Shown here: positions 7,417 through 15,830 of the stretch, piece by piece
Position numbering within the stretch: position 1 is the first letter of the stretch
Layout: each line of letters opens with the position of its first letter
Origin: Halorientalis persicus
Lineage (GTDB): Archaea; Halobacteriota; Halobacteria; Halobacteriales; Haloarculaceae
Assembly (NCBI RefSeq): GCF_900110215.1
Contig: NZ_FOCX01000011.1
Location: 85,546-149,545, forward strand
Reading direction: 5' to 3'
DNA: 64,000 nucleotides
Program-made: the position numbers and the translations under genes
The notes under the pieces: generated by a model
Told to the model about the DNA's origin: nothing
The model's database searches: none
Seen by the model: only the letters and a program-made list of their open reading frames with translations

Positions 7417-7444
7417 TGAAAATGGGTATATAAAGGCATTTTCA
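7417..7444. promoter_or_regulatory. 8 bp inverted repeat flanking a TATA element between divergent regulators
   Basis: TGAAAATG (7417-7424) and CATTTTCA (7437-7444) are perfect inverted repeats separated by 12 bases that contain TATATAAA. A second TATA-like element, GGATATATAATG, lies at 7383-7394. The distance to the PadR-like start (7338) allows a short leader. This is the layout of a dimeric repressor blocking TBP. That the PadR-like protein is the binder is inference. Confidence 0.55.
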
Positions 7445-7555
7445 CGCGCTGAAAGAACCCCCACAGGACCGGGCACGATCGCTGGCCGACTGGACTTTCT
7501 CATCGGTGATACTCCCCGCAATATCTTTTTACACTGGTGGACTCTACACGGCATA

Positions 7556-7909
7556 GTGGCAGAGGAACGTAGTATCGAGGAGGTCCTCGACACGATCGGG
7601 GACGAGAACGCGCGGGAGATACTCGCGGCGATCAGTATCGAGCCGCGCTCGGCCAAGGAACTGGCCGAAGAGTGTGACCTGTCGCTTCCCACCGTGTATC
7701 GACGCATCGAGATCCTCGAGGAACACGACCTCGTCAAGGATCGGACGCTGGTGGCCGACGACGGCAACCACTACAAGATCTACGAGTCCAACTTCGACAG
7801 CACCGTCATCTCACTGGAGGAGCAAGGAGAGTACCGGGTGCGGATCTACCGCGAGGAGAACCTTCCCGACCGGTTCAGTCAGCTCTGGGACGAATTGAAT
7901 CCGGAGTAA
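7556..7909 (+). CDS. Winged helix-turn-helix transcriptional regulator (ArsR-like)
   Basis: 117 residues starting with a GTG (VAEERSIEEVLDTIGDENAREIL). The HTH is PRSAKELAEECDLSLPTVYRRIEILEEHDLVKDRT, followed by a wing and a conserved tail NLPDRFSQLWDEL. The GTG is preferred over much longer in-frame starts because an ATATCTTTTTA element lies about 26 bases before it and because homologues begin here. It is followed at a short distance by a DUF7521 membrane protein; that pairing of wHTH and DUF7521 is common in haloarchaea and suggests that the two act together. Confidence 0.85.
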   Translation: MAEERSIEEVLDTIGDENAREILAAISIEPRSAKELAEECDLSLPTVYRRIEILEEHDLVKDRTLVADDGNHYKIYESNFDSTVISLEEQGEYRVRIYREENLPDRFSQLWDELNPE

Positions 7910-8004
7910 GTCACGCGCCGTCCCGCGGTCGTTCGGGACGGGCACCCGGCGCACGGCGAACTGTCCGACGTACTTTTATATTCAGTGGGTGAGCAGAGGG
8001 TGCC

Positions 8005-8307
8005 ATGGTCGAGACGGTGGCGATCGCGCGCGGGGTCCTCGTCCTGATGCGACTCGTCACGTTCGGGTTGACGCTGGGGATCACGCTGATCAGCTTTCAG
8101 GCGTACCGGAAGAAACAGTCGGAGAAACTCCAGTCGGCGTTCATCGGCTTCGCCTTCATCAGCATGGGTGTCGCCATCACCAACGTCATCACGCAACTGG
8201 GTGCCGGCGGCGGGACCTCCTCGCTCCAGTTCATCTTCCTCCAGATGACCGAGACGATCCCCTTCATCATCGGTTTCGCCATGCTCTATCTCTCGCTGTA
8301 CCGCTAA
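8005..8307 (+). CDS. DUF7521 family membrane protein
   Basis: 100 residues with three hydrophobic segments (about 10-30, 45-65 and 75-97) separated by a basic turn AYRKKQSEKLQSAF. This length and the YRKKQSEKLQSAFIGF signature fit the haloarchaeal DUF7521 family, found next to ArsR-like regulators such as the gene just upstream. A TATA element (CTTTTATATT, 7973-7982) lies 23-32 bases before the ATG, so it has its own leaderless promoter. Function unknown; a membrane sensor for the regulator is a guess. Confidence 0.75.
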   Translation: MVETVAIARGVLVLMRLVTFGLTLGITLISFQAYRKKQSEKLQSAFIGFAFISMGVAITNVITQLGAGGGTSSLQFIFLQMTETIPFIIGFAMLYLSLYR

Positions 8308-8392
8308 CTACCGACGAGGGAAAAATTCGCGTATGGCCGGTTCGGAATCGAAGCCACGTTGCTTATGAGTGAGTAGCACCATTAGTGGTCTA

Positions 8393-10234
8393 ATGACCGA
8401 CACGACGCCCGAAGTGGTTCGCCTGTTCGGGGGGCCGGGGAGCGGGAAGACCACGGCCCTGCTGGACCGGGTCGAACAGTTACAGAAAGAGGGGGCAGAC
8501 GTCCGTGATATCCTCGTCGTCTCGTACACACGCGCGGCGGCCGCGGAGATCCGCGAACGCCTTGCAGAGCGACTGGACATGACCCCGCGAGCCCTCCGGG
8601 GGAACGTCTCGACGATGCACGCGAAGGCGTACGAACTCCTCAATCTCTCGCGTGGCGACGTGGTGAGTGAATCTGACAAAGAGGAGTTCTGCGAGGAGTA
8701 CGGCATCGAGTACGAGGACGAGAACAAGGGGGCACGCCGCCGCAGTGCCCGTTCGACGACCATCGGCAACAAGGTCATCGCGACCAGCCAGTGGCTCCAG
8801 CGCACCCGCCGTGACGTGGCCGACTGGTACGACGTGCCATTCAAGTGGAACGTCGAGAAAGTTCGCCTCCCCCCGGAAGAAGACCCCAACTCCCAGACCG
8901 GCAACAAGTACACGCCGACCTGGCCCTCCGACGACGACCGGATCGACGTACCCGAGGCCGTCCGCGCCTGGCGTGCCTACAAAGGCGAGAACGGTCTCGT
9001 CGGCTTCGCGGATATGCTCGAACGCGTCAAACAGCGCTCGCTCCTCCCCAACGTCGAGTACCTGGTGATCGACGAGTTTCAGGACATCACCACCCTCCAG
9101 TACGACGTGTACGAGGAGTGGAAGCCCCACATGAAGCGGGTCCTGATCGCGGGCGACGACGACCAGGTCGTCTACGCCTGGCAGGGTGCCGACCCCGACC
9201 TCCTGCTGGACGAGGACGTGACCGAGGACGAGGTGCTCCCGAACTCCTACCGGCTTCCCTCGAAGATCCTCAACGTCGTCAACAAGGAGATCAGCCACAT
9301 CGAGAAACGGCAGGAGAAAGACCTCGAACCGCGCAAGGAGGGCGGTCGCGTCGAGGCCCCGCCCCGCCCTTCGATGCTCGATCTGGTCCGGAACGTTCGG
9401 GCCACGCTCGAAGAGGACGAGGACAGCACGTCGATGATTCTGTTCCGGGCGCGCTACCAGATGTTCCAGTTCATCGACGAGTTCATCGGTGAGGGGATTC
9501 CCTTCCAGTGTCTGACCGACCAGCGGATGTGGACCGACCGGCTGACCCAGTACGTCCGGGCCGTCGAGGCGCTGGCCGAGGACGAACCCGTCACGGCCCT
9601 GCAGGCTCGGCGGCTGGCGGATATGCTCGCCGACTCGGCCTTCGGCACCGGCGAGCGTGACGAACTGTTCGACGCCATCGACGAGGTCCAGGAAGAGGCC
9701 GACACCGACGACCTCGCGGAGATCACGGTCGAGCCCGAGTTCGTCCGCGATCACGCGCCGTTCATGCCCGATCCGCGGTCGGCGGCCGATATGCTCCGGA
9801 AGGTCACCAACTTCCAGGAGCGGTCGGTCGACGCCTACTTCTCGGGCGAGTATCAGGGGCTGGCCACCGACGCGGTGCGGGTCGGGACGATCCACTCCGC
9901 GAAGGGTCGCGAGGCCGACCACGTGTTCCTCGCGACCGACCTCACCGAGAAGGTGGTCGAGCAGATGGCCGCGACCGTCGAACAGGAGGGTCGGGACGTC
10001 CCGGGTGTCGAGGAGTTCACCAAACACACCGATCCGGTGCCGACCCTGACCGACAACGAGCGCCGCGTGTTCTACGTCGGGATGTCCCGTGCCCGCGAAC
10101 GGCTAGTCCTGCTTGAGAATCTGGTCGACGGCGCGCCGACGCTGCCTATCGACGTGTTGCTGGAGAACGAGCCCTCCGAGAAGACCGTCGACCAGTTGCT
10201 CGACGAAGCGAAAAACGCCGTCGCGGTCCAGTAA
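8393..10234 (+). CDS. UvrD/Rep-family superfamily I DNA helicase
   Basis: 613 residues. Helicase motifs in order: Walker A GGPGSGKTT (13-21), motif Ia VVSYTRAAAAEIRERL, Walker B VIDEFQDI, motif III AGDDDQVVYAWQGA, motif IV-V VGTIHSAKGREADHVF and motif VI FYVGMSRARERLVL. The set is complete, so it should be an active ATP-dependent 3'-5' helicase acting in DNA repair or replication-fork rescue. It is shorter than bacterial UvrD, with a reduced 2B region. GCTTATGAG at 8361-8369 supports the ATG at 8393; an in-frame GTG at 8369 is less likely. Confidence 0.92.
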   Translation: MTDTTPEVVRLFGGPGSGKTTALLDRVEQLQKEGADVRDILVVSYTRAAAAEIRERLAERLDMTPRALRGNVSTMHAKAYELLNLSRGDVVSESDKEEFCEEYGIEYEDENKGARRRSARSTTIGNKVIATSQWLQRTRRDVADWYDVPFKWNVEKVRLPPEEDPNSQTGNKYTPTWPSDDDRIDVPEAVRAWRAYKGENGLVGFADMLERVKQRSLLPNVEYLVIDEFQDITTLQYDVYEEWKPHMKRVLIAGDDDQVVYAWQGADPDLLLDEDVTEDEVLPNSYRLPSKILNVVNKEISHIEKRQEKDLEPRKEGGRVEAPPRPSMLDLVRNVRATLEEDEDSTSMILFRARYQMFQFIDEFIGEGIPFQCLTDQRMWTDRLTQYVRAVEALAEDEPVTALQARRLADMLADSAFGTGERDELFDAIDEVQEEADTDDLAEITVEPEFVRDHAPFMPDPRSAADMLRKVTNFQERSVDAYFSGEYQGLATDAVRVGTIHSAKGREADHVFLATDLTEKVVEQMAATVEQEGRDVPGVEEFTKHTDPVPTLTDNERRVFYVGMSRARERLVLLENLVDGAPTLPIDVLLENEPSEKTVDQLLDEAKNAVAVQ

Positions 10235-10480
10235 TCACTCGTCGTCGTCCTCGGGCGTCTCGACGACGGAACTGGCTACGTCCTGTGCGGCGTCGGCCGC
10301 CACGTCGGTTGGCTTGGTGACGTACTCCTCCGCGGCGATCATCAGGGCGGCGACGAGGATGAACGCGCCGCCGACGAGCCGACTGCCACTGAGGAATTTG
10401 TCGAGGCCGAACAGCGCGACCGGTGCGGCCAGTATCACCGCGCCCATCAGGCCGAACGTATCGAGGATGCCCAGGCCCAT
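10235..10480 (-). CDS. Small two-helix membrane protein (DUF7533-like)
   Basis: 81 residues: MGLGILDTFGLMGAV onward. Hydrophobic segments near 8-24 and 36-50, then a helical acidic tail with YVTKPTDVAADAAQ. The pattern, LFGLDKFLSG between the helices and TKPTD after the second, resembles a widespread haloarchaeal small membrane family (DUF7533 by memory). It ends exactly next to the stop of the convergent helicase gene. Function unknown. Confidence 0.65.
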   Translation of the reverse strand: MGLGILDTFGLMGAVILAAPVALFGLDKFLSGSRLVGGAFILVAALMIAAEEYVTKPTDVAADAAQDVASSVVETPEDDDE

Positions 10481-10569
10481 CTCGCCTGCGCCTTGGGAGC
10501 CACCGGACAAAAGCGGTGGGTGTTCGGCCTCGCGACACGTTTTTGCGCCTGGTCCGTCTGGGTTCGCGT

Positions 10570-10953
10570 ATGGTCTCCCGCGAAAGTCGCGTCGCCCTCG
10601 CCGCCCTCTCGGTCGCCGCCCTCGTCGTCGCCGTGAGTCTCGCTTTGAACCTCGAAGCGATGCTCCCGTACGGAAGCACGATTCTCTATCTGGTCGCGTT
10701 CCCCGGTCTCGCCCTGCTCGTCCCGCAACTGTATCTGGCCCGGACGACCGACGACCCCGGAATGTGCAAGTGGCACCGCCGTGCCGGACTCGGACTCGCC
10801 GGGCTGATGACGCTGGCCGGCGCGGGCGTCGATCCGTCGGGTCGGACGGCGATGCAGGTGATCGGCGTGGGACTACTGATCGCGCTCTTGGTCTTCGAAG
10901 CCGTGCAGGGCTACTACGAGTCGTCGCTGTTCGAGGGCGCCAGCGCCGAATGA
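10570..10953 (+). CDS. Four-helix membrane protein, function unknown
   Basis: 127 residues, hydrophobic segments near 8-26, 34-54, 72-86 and 92-110. The loop ARTTDDPGMCKWHRRAG carries a Cys and a His and separates the second and third helices. Not recognised. A T-rich stretch (ACACGTTTTTGCG) about 24-32 bases before the ATG at 10570 could be its promoter. It lies 34 bases upstream of riboflavin synthase and may be cotranscribed with it. Confidence 0.6.
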   Translation: MVSRESRVALAALSVAALVVAVSLALNLEAMLPYGSTILYLVAFPGLALLVPQLYLARTTDDPGMCKWHRRAGLGLAGLMTLAGAGVDPSGRTAMQVIGVGLLIALLVFEAVQGYYESSLFEGASAE

Positions 10954-10987
10954 AAACGGGTTTCGGCCCGCCCCGCCTAGGGGGGGT

Positions 10988-11620
10988 ATGTTCACCGGCA
11001 TCGTCGAGCGGACGGGCGAGATCACCGACGTAACCGACGACGAAGGGGGCCGCCGGCTGACGGTCGCGGCCGACCTCGACGACCTGCATCACGGCCAGAG
11101 CATCGCCATCAGCGGCGCGTGCCTGACCGTCGAGGAGTTCGGCTCGGACTGGTTCTCCCTCTTTCTCTCCGAGGAGACACTCGACCGGACGTATCTCGGC
11201 GAGTTGACCGAGGGCGACCTCGTGAACGTCGAGCGGGCACTGCCCGCCGACGGGCGCTTCGACGGTCACGTCGTGCAGGGTCACGTCGATGGCACCGCCG
11301 AGGTGACTGCTGTGGAGCGAATCGGGGATGATTGGGCGTTCCGGTTTTCCATTCCAGAGGACATGGAGCGCTATCTGGTCGAGAAAGGATCGGTGACGGT
11401 CGACGGGATCAGTCTCACCGTCGCCACCCTCTCCGAGGCGGACTTCGGCGTCGCGGTCATCCCGGCGACCTACGACATCACGACGCTTTCCGAGAAGTCG
11501 GTTGGCGATCCGGTCCACCTGGAGGTGGACGTGGTGGCCAAGTACGTCGAACGACTGCTGGCGGCCGACGCCGATCTGACGGCGAGCCAGACACCCTACG
11601 CCGAACGATTCGAGGACTAG
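10988..11620 (+). CDS. ribC: Riboflavin synthase, alpha-subunit type
   Basis: Dismutates two 6,7-dimethyl-8-ribityllumazine molecules to riboflavin. 210 residues made of two lumazine-binding repeats: MFTGIVERTGEI with LTVAADL, SIAISGACLTV and GHVVQGHVDGTAEV in the first, and FSIPEDMERYLVEKGSVTVDG in the second. The N-terminal MFTGIVE is nearly universal. This is the bacterial type used by haloarchaea, instead of the archaeal RibC of methanogens. Riboflavin also feeds F420 and FAD synthesis. The stop overlaps that of the convergent PrsW gene. The gene is named ribE in some annotations. Confidence 0.95.
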   Translation: MFTGIVERTGEITDVTDDEGGRRLTVAADLDDLHHGQSIAISGACLTVEEFGSDWFSLFLSEETLDRTYLGELTEGDLVNVERALPADGRFDGHVVQGHVDGTAEVTAVERIGDDWAFRFSIPEDMERYLVEKGSVTVDGISLTVATLSEADFGVAVIPATYDITTLSEKSVGDPVHLEVDVVAKYVERLLAADADLTASQTPYAERFED

Positions 11621-12630
11621 CCCAGATCGGGGCTGTCCGCCGGGTCGTCACTCCGATTGGCCCGTCGGTAGGCGTCGTTGTACTTCGAGAGCTTCCGGAG
11701 CAACAGGTAGACGAACAGGCCGTCGTAGAGGACGACGAAGCTCAGGAAGACGAGGAACGTATCGACGGCAGTCGCTCCGGCGACGATGGGGACCAGGACG
11801 GTGGCGCTGGTGTTGTAGGTGGCGTGGACGAGCGTGGCGATGAGGAGTCCCTTCACGACGATGGGCCCGGCGTCCTCGGGGTTGAACTTGGCGAGGCCGA
11901 GGTAGTAGCCCGCGAAGGCCGAGTAGATGACGTGGCCTGGCCCGGCCAGCGCCCGGATCGTCGCGATGTCCGAGCCGGCCTGGATCAGGTTCACGCCCGG
12001 GGCGACCGTCTGCAGGGAGTTGGTGATGTAGAGCGCGTTCTCGATGGTGGCGAAGCCGAGTCCGGCGACCGCACCGTACACCGCGCCGTCGATCACCGCG
12101 TCGAACGCCGGCGTGCGGTAGGCGTACATCCGGACGGCGAGCAGTTTCACGGCCTCCTCGACGGGACCGACGACGAGGAAGTAGAGTGCGAGCACTCCCA
12201 GAATCGGGACGAGGCCGAATCCCGAGCCGATCACCTGGACTGTGGTGCCGACGGTGTCGTTGAGAATCCCCGCGAAGTTCGCGAACAGGATGCCCAGCAG
12301 GAAGGTGACGACGAGGATTTCGAGGGGTTCGGATGTCGTCACGTCGGCCCGCCAGAGGTACGCCGCGAGGACGAACGCCGGCACGATAGAGAGCGCGACG
12401 AAGGTGCCGACCCGGGGGTCGACCAGCAGTCCGAACCCGCCGAGCAACAACTGGAGTCCGAGGATGAGGACCGCGGCGACGATGACGGTCCAGCGCAATC
12501 CGACGATAGCGGCGTGGTAGAGTTGTTGAGCGACCCGGTCGAGCCCGGACCGGGTCTCCCACTCCGAGATCTCGTAGAGGTCCATCGACCCGTCGTCCAT
12601 CGACTGGACCGGGTCTCGATCCTCGTCCAT
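11617..12630 (-). CDS. PrsW-like intramembrane metalloprotease
   Basis: 337 residues with about eight hydrophobic segments. Motifs of the PrsW/CPBP-related family are visible in order: VVGPVEEAVKLLAVR (two glutamates), GLGFATIENALY, GHVIYSAFAGYYLGLAKF and HATYNT, giving the Glu and His ligands of a zinc site inside the membrane. In bacteria PrsW cleaves anti-sigma factors; archaea lack these, so the substrate is unknown. The ATG at 12630 (MDEDRDPVQSMDD) is preferred over one eight codons upstream. It converges on ribC with a four-base overlap. Confidence 0.85.
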   Translation of the reverse strand: MDEDRDPVQSMDDGSMDLYEISEWETRSGLDRVAQQLYHAAIVGLRWTVIVAAVLILGLQLLLGGFGLLVDPRVGTFVALSIVPAFVLAAYLWRADVTTSEPLEILVVTFLLGILFANFAGILNDTVGTTVQVIGSGFGLVPILGVLALYFLVVGPVEEAVKLLAVRMYAYRTPAFDAVIDGAVYGAVAGLGFATIENALYITNSLQTVAPGVNLIQAGSDIATIRALAGPGHVIYSAFAGYYLGLAKFNPEDAGPIVVKGLLIATLVHATYNTSATVLVPIVAGATAVDTFLVFLSFVVLYDGLFVYLLLRKLSKYNDAYRRANRSDDPADSPDLG

Positions 12631-12673
12631 ATCCGTGGGTCGGGTGACTCGCACCTAACGTTTTGGCTCTCTC

Positions 12674-13576
12674 TCAGTGGACCTCGGCTTTCGCGGCGTC
12701 GCCGAGCAGGCGCAGGGCGGCCGCGCCGAGAACGAGGTTGCAGGCCAGGAGGACGGCGGCGGCGGGGACCACGGTGTTCCAGAGTCCGCCGAAGGCGGTC
12801 ACGTCGAACACGCTCAGCACGTCCCGGCCGAGCATGAGCGCTCGGATGCCGTCGACGCCGTAGGTGATCGGGTTGACGACCGCGACCGCTCGAATCCAGC
12901 CGGGCAGGACCGACAGCGGGAGGAAGGCACTGGAGACGAACAACAGCGGGAATGTAAGCAGGTTCGCGATCATGATCGTCGCCTCCCGGTCGCGGGTCAC
13001 CAGCGCGACGACGTTCGAGTACGCCATGAACACGCCGCCGAAAAGCACCGTGACGCCGACGATGCCGATCAGGCCCGGCAGGCCGGTCCGGAGATACCCC
13101 GCGGTCGTCGCGTCCGACGTGAGCGCCAGCATGCCATAGCCCAGTGCGAGGATGATCAGCGTCTGGACGGCGATGCGGACGACTTCCGAGCAGACCTTGC
13201 CGAGGAACATCGCGCCCCGGTGCATCGGGGAGACGAGCGTCTTCTCGAACATCCCGGTCTCCATGTCGTCGACCAGCCCGATCCCGGAGACGGCGGCCGC
13301 GGCCAGCGCCGACTGGATCACGATGGCCGGCGTGAGATAGGTGACGTAGTGTACGTCGCCGACGGTCGCGGCGAGCGCCGGACCGGCGACCGCACCCAGC
13401 ACCTCGGCCATCAACACGAAGAAGATGACCGGCTGGACCAGCGAACTGAACGTGACGTAGGGGTTCCGGGAGGTCTTGCGGAGCCAGCGCGTCAGGCTGA
13501 TCCGCATATCCGTGAGGGGACCGTTCCCGTCGGCCCGCCGGGCGGTGTCGCTCCCGGCGTCGTCGGCGTGACTCAT
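12674..13576 (-). CDS. ABC-2 type exporter permease
   Basis: 300 residues with six hydrophobic segments, matching the ABC-2/DrrB fold: N-terminal LTRWLRKTSRNPYVTFSSLVQPVIFFVLM, the conserved MFEKTLVSPMHRGAMFLGK after the second helix, and PLSVLPGWIRAVAVVNPITYGVDGIRALM near the end. It forms the membrane channel for the ATPase encoded upstream, with which it overlaps by four bases. Typical substrates of this family are drugs or lipids; nothing here identifies one. Confidence 0.92.
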   Translation of the reverse strand: MSHADDAGSDTARRADGNGPLTDMRISLTRWLRKTSRNPYVTFSSLVQPVIFFVLMAEVLGAVAGPALAATVGDVHYVTYLTPAIVIQSALAAAAVSGIGLVDDMETGMFEKTLVSPMHRGAMFLGKVCSEVVRIAVQTLIILALGYGMLALTSDATTAGYLRTGLPGLIGIVGVTVLFGGVFMAYSNVVALVTRDREATIMIANLLTFPLLFVSSAFLPLSVLPGWIRAVAVVNPITYGVDGIRALMLGRDVLSVFDVTAFGGLWNTVVPAAAVLLACNLVLGAAALRLLGDAAKAEVH

Positions 13577-14616
13577 CGGGCCACCTCTAGCTTCCGGACC
13601 GCGTCGTCCTCGTCGGTCGACTCCCGTTCCTCGCCGGTGAGGCTGAGGAACACGTCGTCGAGCGTGGGCGACCGCGCGTCGAAGCCAGTGATGGCGACCC
13701 CTGCTTCGTCGAGCGCGCGGAACAGATCGCCGATCCCGTCTCTGGCGTTCTCGGCGGTGATCGTGAGCCCGCTGTCCGTGGGTTCGACGGTCGGGTCCTC
13801 GAAGGCGTCCGACCGATACACGGCTCGTGTCGCCCGCTCGGTGTCCGCGGCGTCGACGAGGGTCACCTCGAGTACGTCGCCGCCGACGGCCGACTTCAAC
13901 GCGGCCGGCGTGTCGGTGGTGACGACCTCGCCGTCCTGGAGCAGGGCGAGCCGATCACAGAGTCGGTCCACCTCTTCGAGGTACTGGGTCGTCAGGAACA
14001 CTGTCGTCCCGCGGTCGTTGATCGACTGCAGGTACTCCCAGAACCGGAGCCGGGCCTCGGGGTCGAGGCCGGTCGTGGGTTCGTCGAGGAAGACGACCGG
14101 GGGCCGGTGGACGAGGACGGTCGCGGCGTCCAGTCGTTTCTGCATCCCGCCGGAGAACGTCTCCGCACGCTGGTCGGCAACGTCGTCGAGTCCCACGAGA
14201 TCGAGCAACTCGGCGATGCGGTCGTCGCGCTCTCCCGTCGGGACGCCATAGACCTCGCAGGTGTACCGCACGTTCTCGCGAGCGGTCAGTTCCTCGTCGA
14301 CGCTGGTCTCCTGGGCCATGTAGCCGATGGACTCGCGGACGGCCCGTGGATCCGCGGTGGTGTCGTACCCGTTGATCCGGACCGAGCCCCGGGTCGGGTG
14401 CAACAGTGTCACGAGGGTCTTGATGGTGGTCGTCTTGCCGGCCCCGTTCGGGCCGAGAAAGCCGAAGAACTCCCCGGCACCGACGGCGAGGTCGACGCCG
14501 CGGACGGCCTCCGTCCCGTCGGCGTAGGTGACGTGGACGTTCTCGGCCTCGATGGCGAGGTCGTCCGTCGGTGGGTCGGCACTGTCCGTTTCGGTCGCTG
14601 ATCGTGTCGGTTGCAT
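13573..14616 (-). CDS. ABC exporter ATP-binding protein, DrrA type
   Basis: 347 residues. Walker A is GPNGAGKTT (55-63), the signature is FSGGMQKRL, a variant of LSGGQ, and Walker B is VVFLDEPTTGLDPEARL; a switch His is replaced by Gln in TTQYLEEVDRLCDR, as in many DrrA proteins. A C-terminal 90-residue extension (VLEVTLVDAAD to DDVFLSLTG) is the usual DrrA tail. First gene of a two-gene operon with the permease. A Bat-type regulator lies just downstream on the same strand side. Confidence 0.93.
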   Translation of the reverse strand: MQPTRSATETDSADPPTDDLAIEAENVHVTYADGTEAVRGVDLAVGAGEFFGFLGPNGAGKTTTIKTLVTLLHPTRGSVRINGYDTTADPRAVRESIGYMAQETSVDEELTARENVRYTCEVYGVPTGERDDRIAELLDLVGLDDVADQRAETFSGGMQKRLDAATVLVHRPPVVFLDEPTTGLDPEARLRFWEYLQSINDRGTTVFLTTQYLEEVDRLCDRLALLQDGEVVTTDTPAALKSAVGGDVLEVTLVDAADTERATRAVYRSDAFEDPTVEPTDSGLTITAENARDGIGDLFRALDEAGVAITGFDARSPTLDDVFLSLTGEERESTDEDDAVRKLEVAR

Positions 14617-14683
14617 CGCTGGACACAGTGATATCCCACCGACCGGGCTAACCCTGACTCTCAGCCGTGCGGCCGTTTAAGTG

Positions 14684-15397
14684 TCAGTCGGGCAGTGGCG
14701 GCCAGGTCGAGGCGACGGTCGTCTCGATGACGTGGGTCTGGGCGCGCCGGAGGCGTTCGGACAGCGACGAGGCGGTGATTCCCAGTTCCGACGCCACGGC
14801 CTCCAGCGAGGCCGTCCGCGGGATCTCGAAGTAGCCCATCTCGTAGGCGGTCCGGAGCGCTTCCTGCTGGCGGTCGGTCAGGCCCTCGCCCGGGGCCTCG
14901 GGTTCCCCGTCGCGGGTGAGCCGCCGGAGGGTAAAGCCCGCGTTCGCCTGCCAGAACTCGCGGAACGCGTCGAAGGCCTCGCGGTCGGCGAACCACCCGG
15001 CCTGGATCCACCCGGTCGGTGTGGCTTCGATCCGTTTGATCAGGGCGTCGGTCGTCGCCAGCGCGCGCAGGCCGTCGAGGTCGTCGATGGCGTCGCCGAG
15101 CGTCCCCGCCAGACTCGTGGCGGGGACGGTCTGGTACTGTCGAGTGTCGCCCGCCTGCCCGACGAGGGTGTAGTCGGCGACGAACGCCGCGGACTCGAAG
15201 GCCCGCTCGATCTCGTCGGGTCTCCCCCCGGTCACGTACGCGACGAACAGCGGCCAGTTCCCGTGATTGTACTGGATCTTCAGATCCAGTTGCGTCTCGG
15301 GGACCGCCTTCGCCACCGATACGAGCGGGAGCGCCTCGCAGTCGATCTCGAACTCGGCGACCAGTCCCATGCCCGAGGGATGCTCGGCCTGGCCCAT
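14684..15397 (-). CDS. Bat-type HTH_10 transcriptional regulator
   Basis: 237 residues. The C-terminal HTH_10 domain has the haloarchaeal hallmark LTDRQQEALRTAYEMGYFEIPR followed by ASLEAVASELGITASSLSERLRRAQTHVI. The N-terminal 170 residues form the sensory region seen in bacterio-opsin-activator-like proteins. It is divergent from the small gene at 15514, with TATA-like ATTAAACAGTATAAT and GTTTAAG elements between. The ABC exporter operon lies upstream on the same strand and transcribes towards the opposite side of it, so a regulatory link is possible but not shown. Confidence 0.88.
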   Translation of the reverse strand: MGQAEHPSGMGLVAEFEIDCEALPLVSVAKAVPETQLDLKIQYNHGNWPLFVAYVTGGRPDEIERAFESAAFVADYTLVGQAGDTRQYQTVPATSLAGTLGDAIDDLDGLRALATTDALIKRIEATPTGWIQAGWFADREAFDAFREFWQANAGFTLRRLTRDGEPEAPGEGLTDRQQEALRTAYEMGYFEIPRTASLEAVASELGITASSLSERLRRAQTHVIETTVASTWPPLPD

Positions 15398-15513
15398 GTG
15401 CGTGTCGGACCGCGACGATGCTTGCGGGTAATCCGCCCATCACCTGGGTGATTAAACAGTATAATCTCGTTTAAGGGACAGCGCTTTACGCGCGTATCGG
15501 TCACTGACTGGTA

Positions 15514-15639
15514 ATGACACGCTACAGCGCCAGTCGGGGGATCATGTACTCGGCTCCGCCGACAGACGAGGACGAGGAGGATGCGGTCGAGGCGGCGACG
15601 GCCGCCGAGAGTGGGGAAGCGGCGACGGCGGACGACTGA
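15514..15639 (+). CDS. Very small acidic protein upstream of pdxT
   Basis: 41 residues: MTRYSASRGIMYSAPPTD, then an acidic stretch to EAATADD. A basic, aromatic N-terminus (two Tyr-Ser pairs) joins a low-complexity acidic tail. A GTTTAAG/GCTTTACG region lies about 25-45 bases before the ATG. No known family is claimed; I have an impression of similar short proteins in other haloarchaea. Directly after its stop begins a cluster of hairpins (15642-15779). Confidence 0.55.
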   Translation: MTRYSASRGIMYSAPPTDEDEEDAVEAATAAESGEAATADD

Positions 15640-15641
15640 CG

Positions 15642-15779
15642 GGAGGTCGAGCGGAGCGAGACCTCCGGACGAGTGAGCGGGGAGAAACGACCCGCGAACG
15701 GCTCGAACGAAGTGAGAGCCGTTGTTCGTGCGAGCGGGGACCGACGTGACCCGCGAGCGGCGCGACCGAAGGGAGTGCC
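15642..15779 (+). repeat. Cluster of hairpins with the GANCGNNGYGA loop
   Basis: Non-coding stretch between the 41-residue gene and pdxT. Perfect stems: GGAGGTC/GACCTCC around loop GAGCGGAGCGA (15642-15666); AACGGCTC/GAGCCGTT around GAACGAAGTGA (15697-15723); GCGGG/CCCGC around GACCGACGTGA (15734-15754). A weaker one is GGCGC/GTGCC around GACCGAAGGGA (15759-15779). A fifth, GCGGG/CCCGC, has a nine-base loop GAGAAACGA (15678-15696 region). All loops read on the plus strand, the sense of the upstream gene. The block 15648-15700 is closely repeated at 23120-23172. Confidence 0.75.
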
Positions 15780-15830
15780 CTCGAACGTGCGAACGGAGAC
15801 GTTTTTCCGCACAGGTCCTAACAGAGGGTA

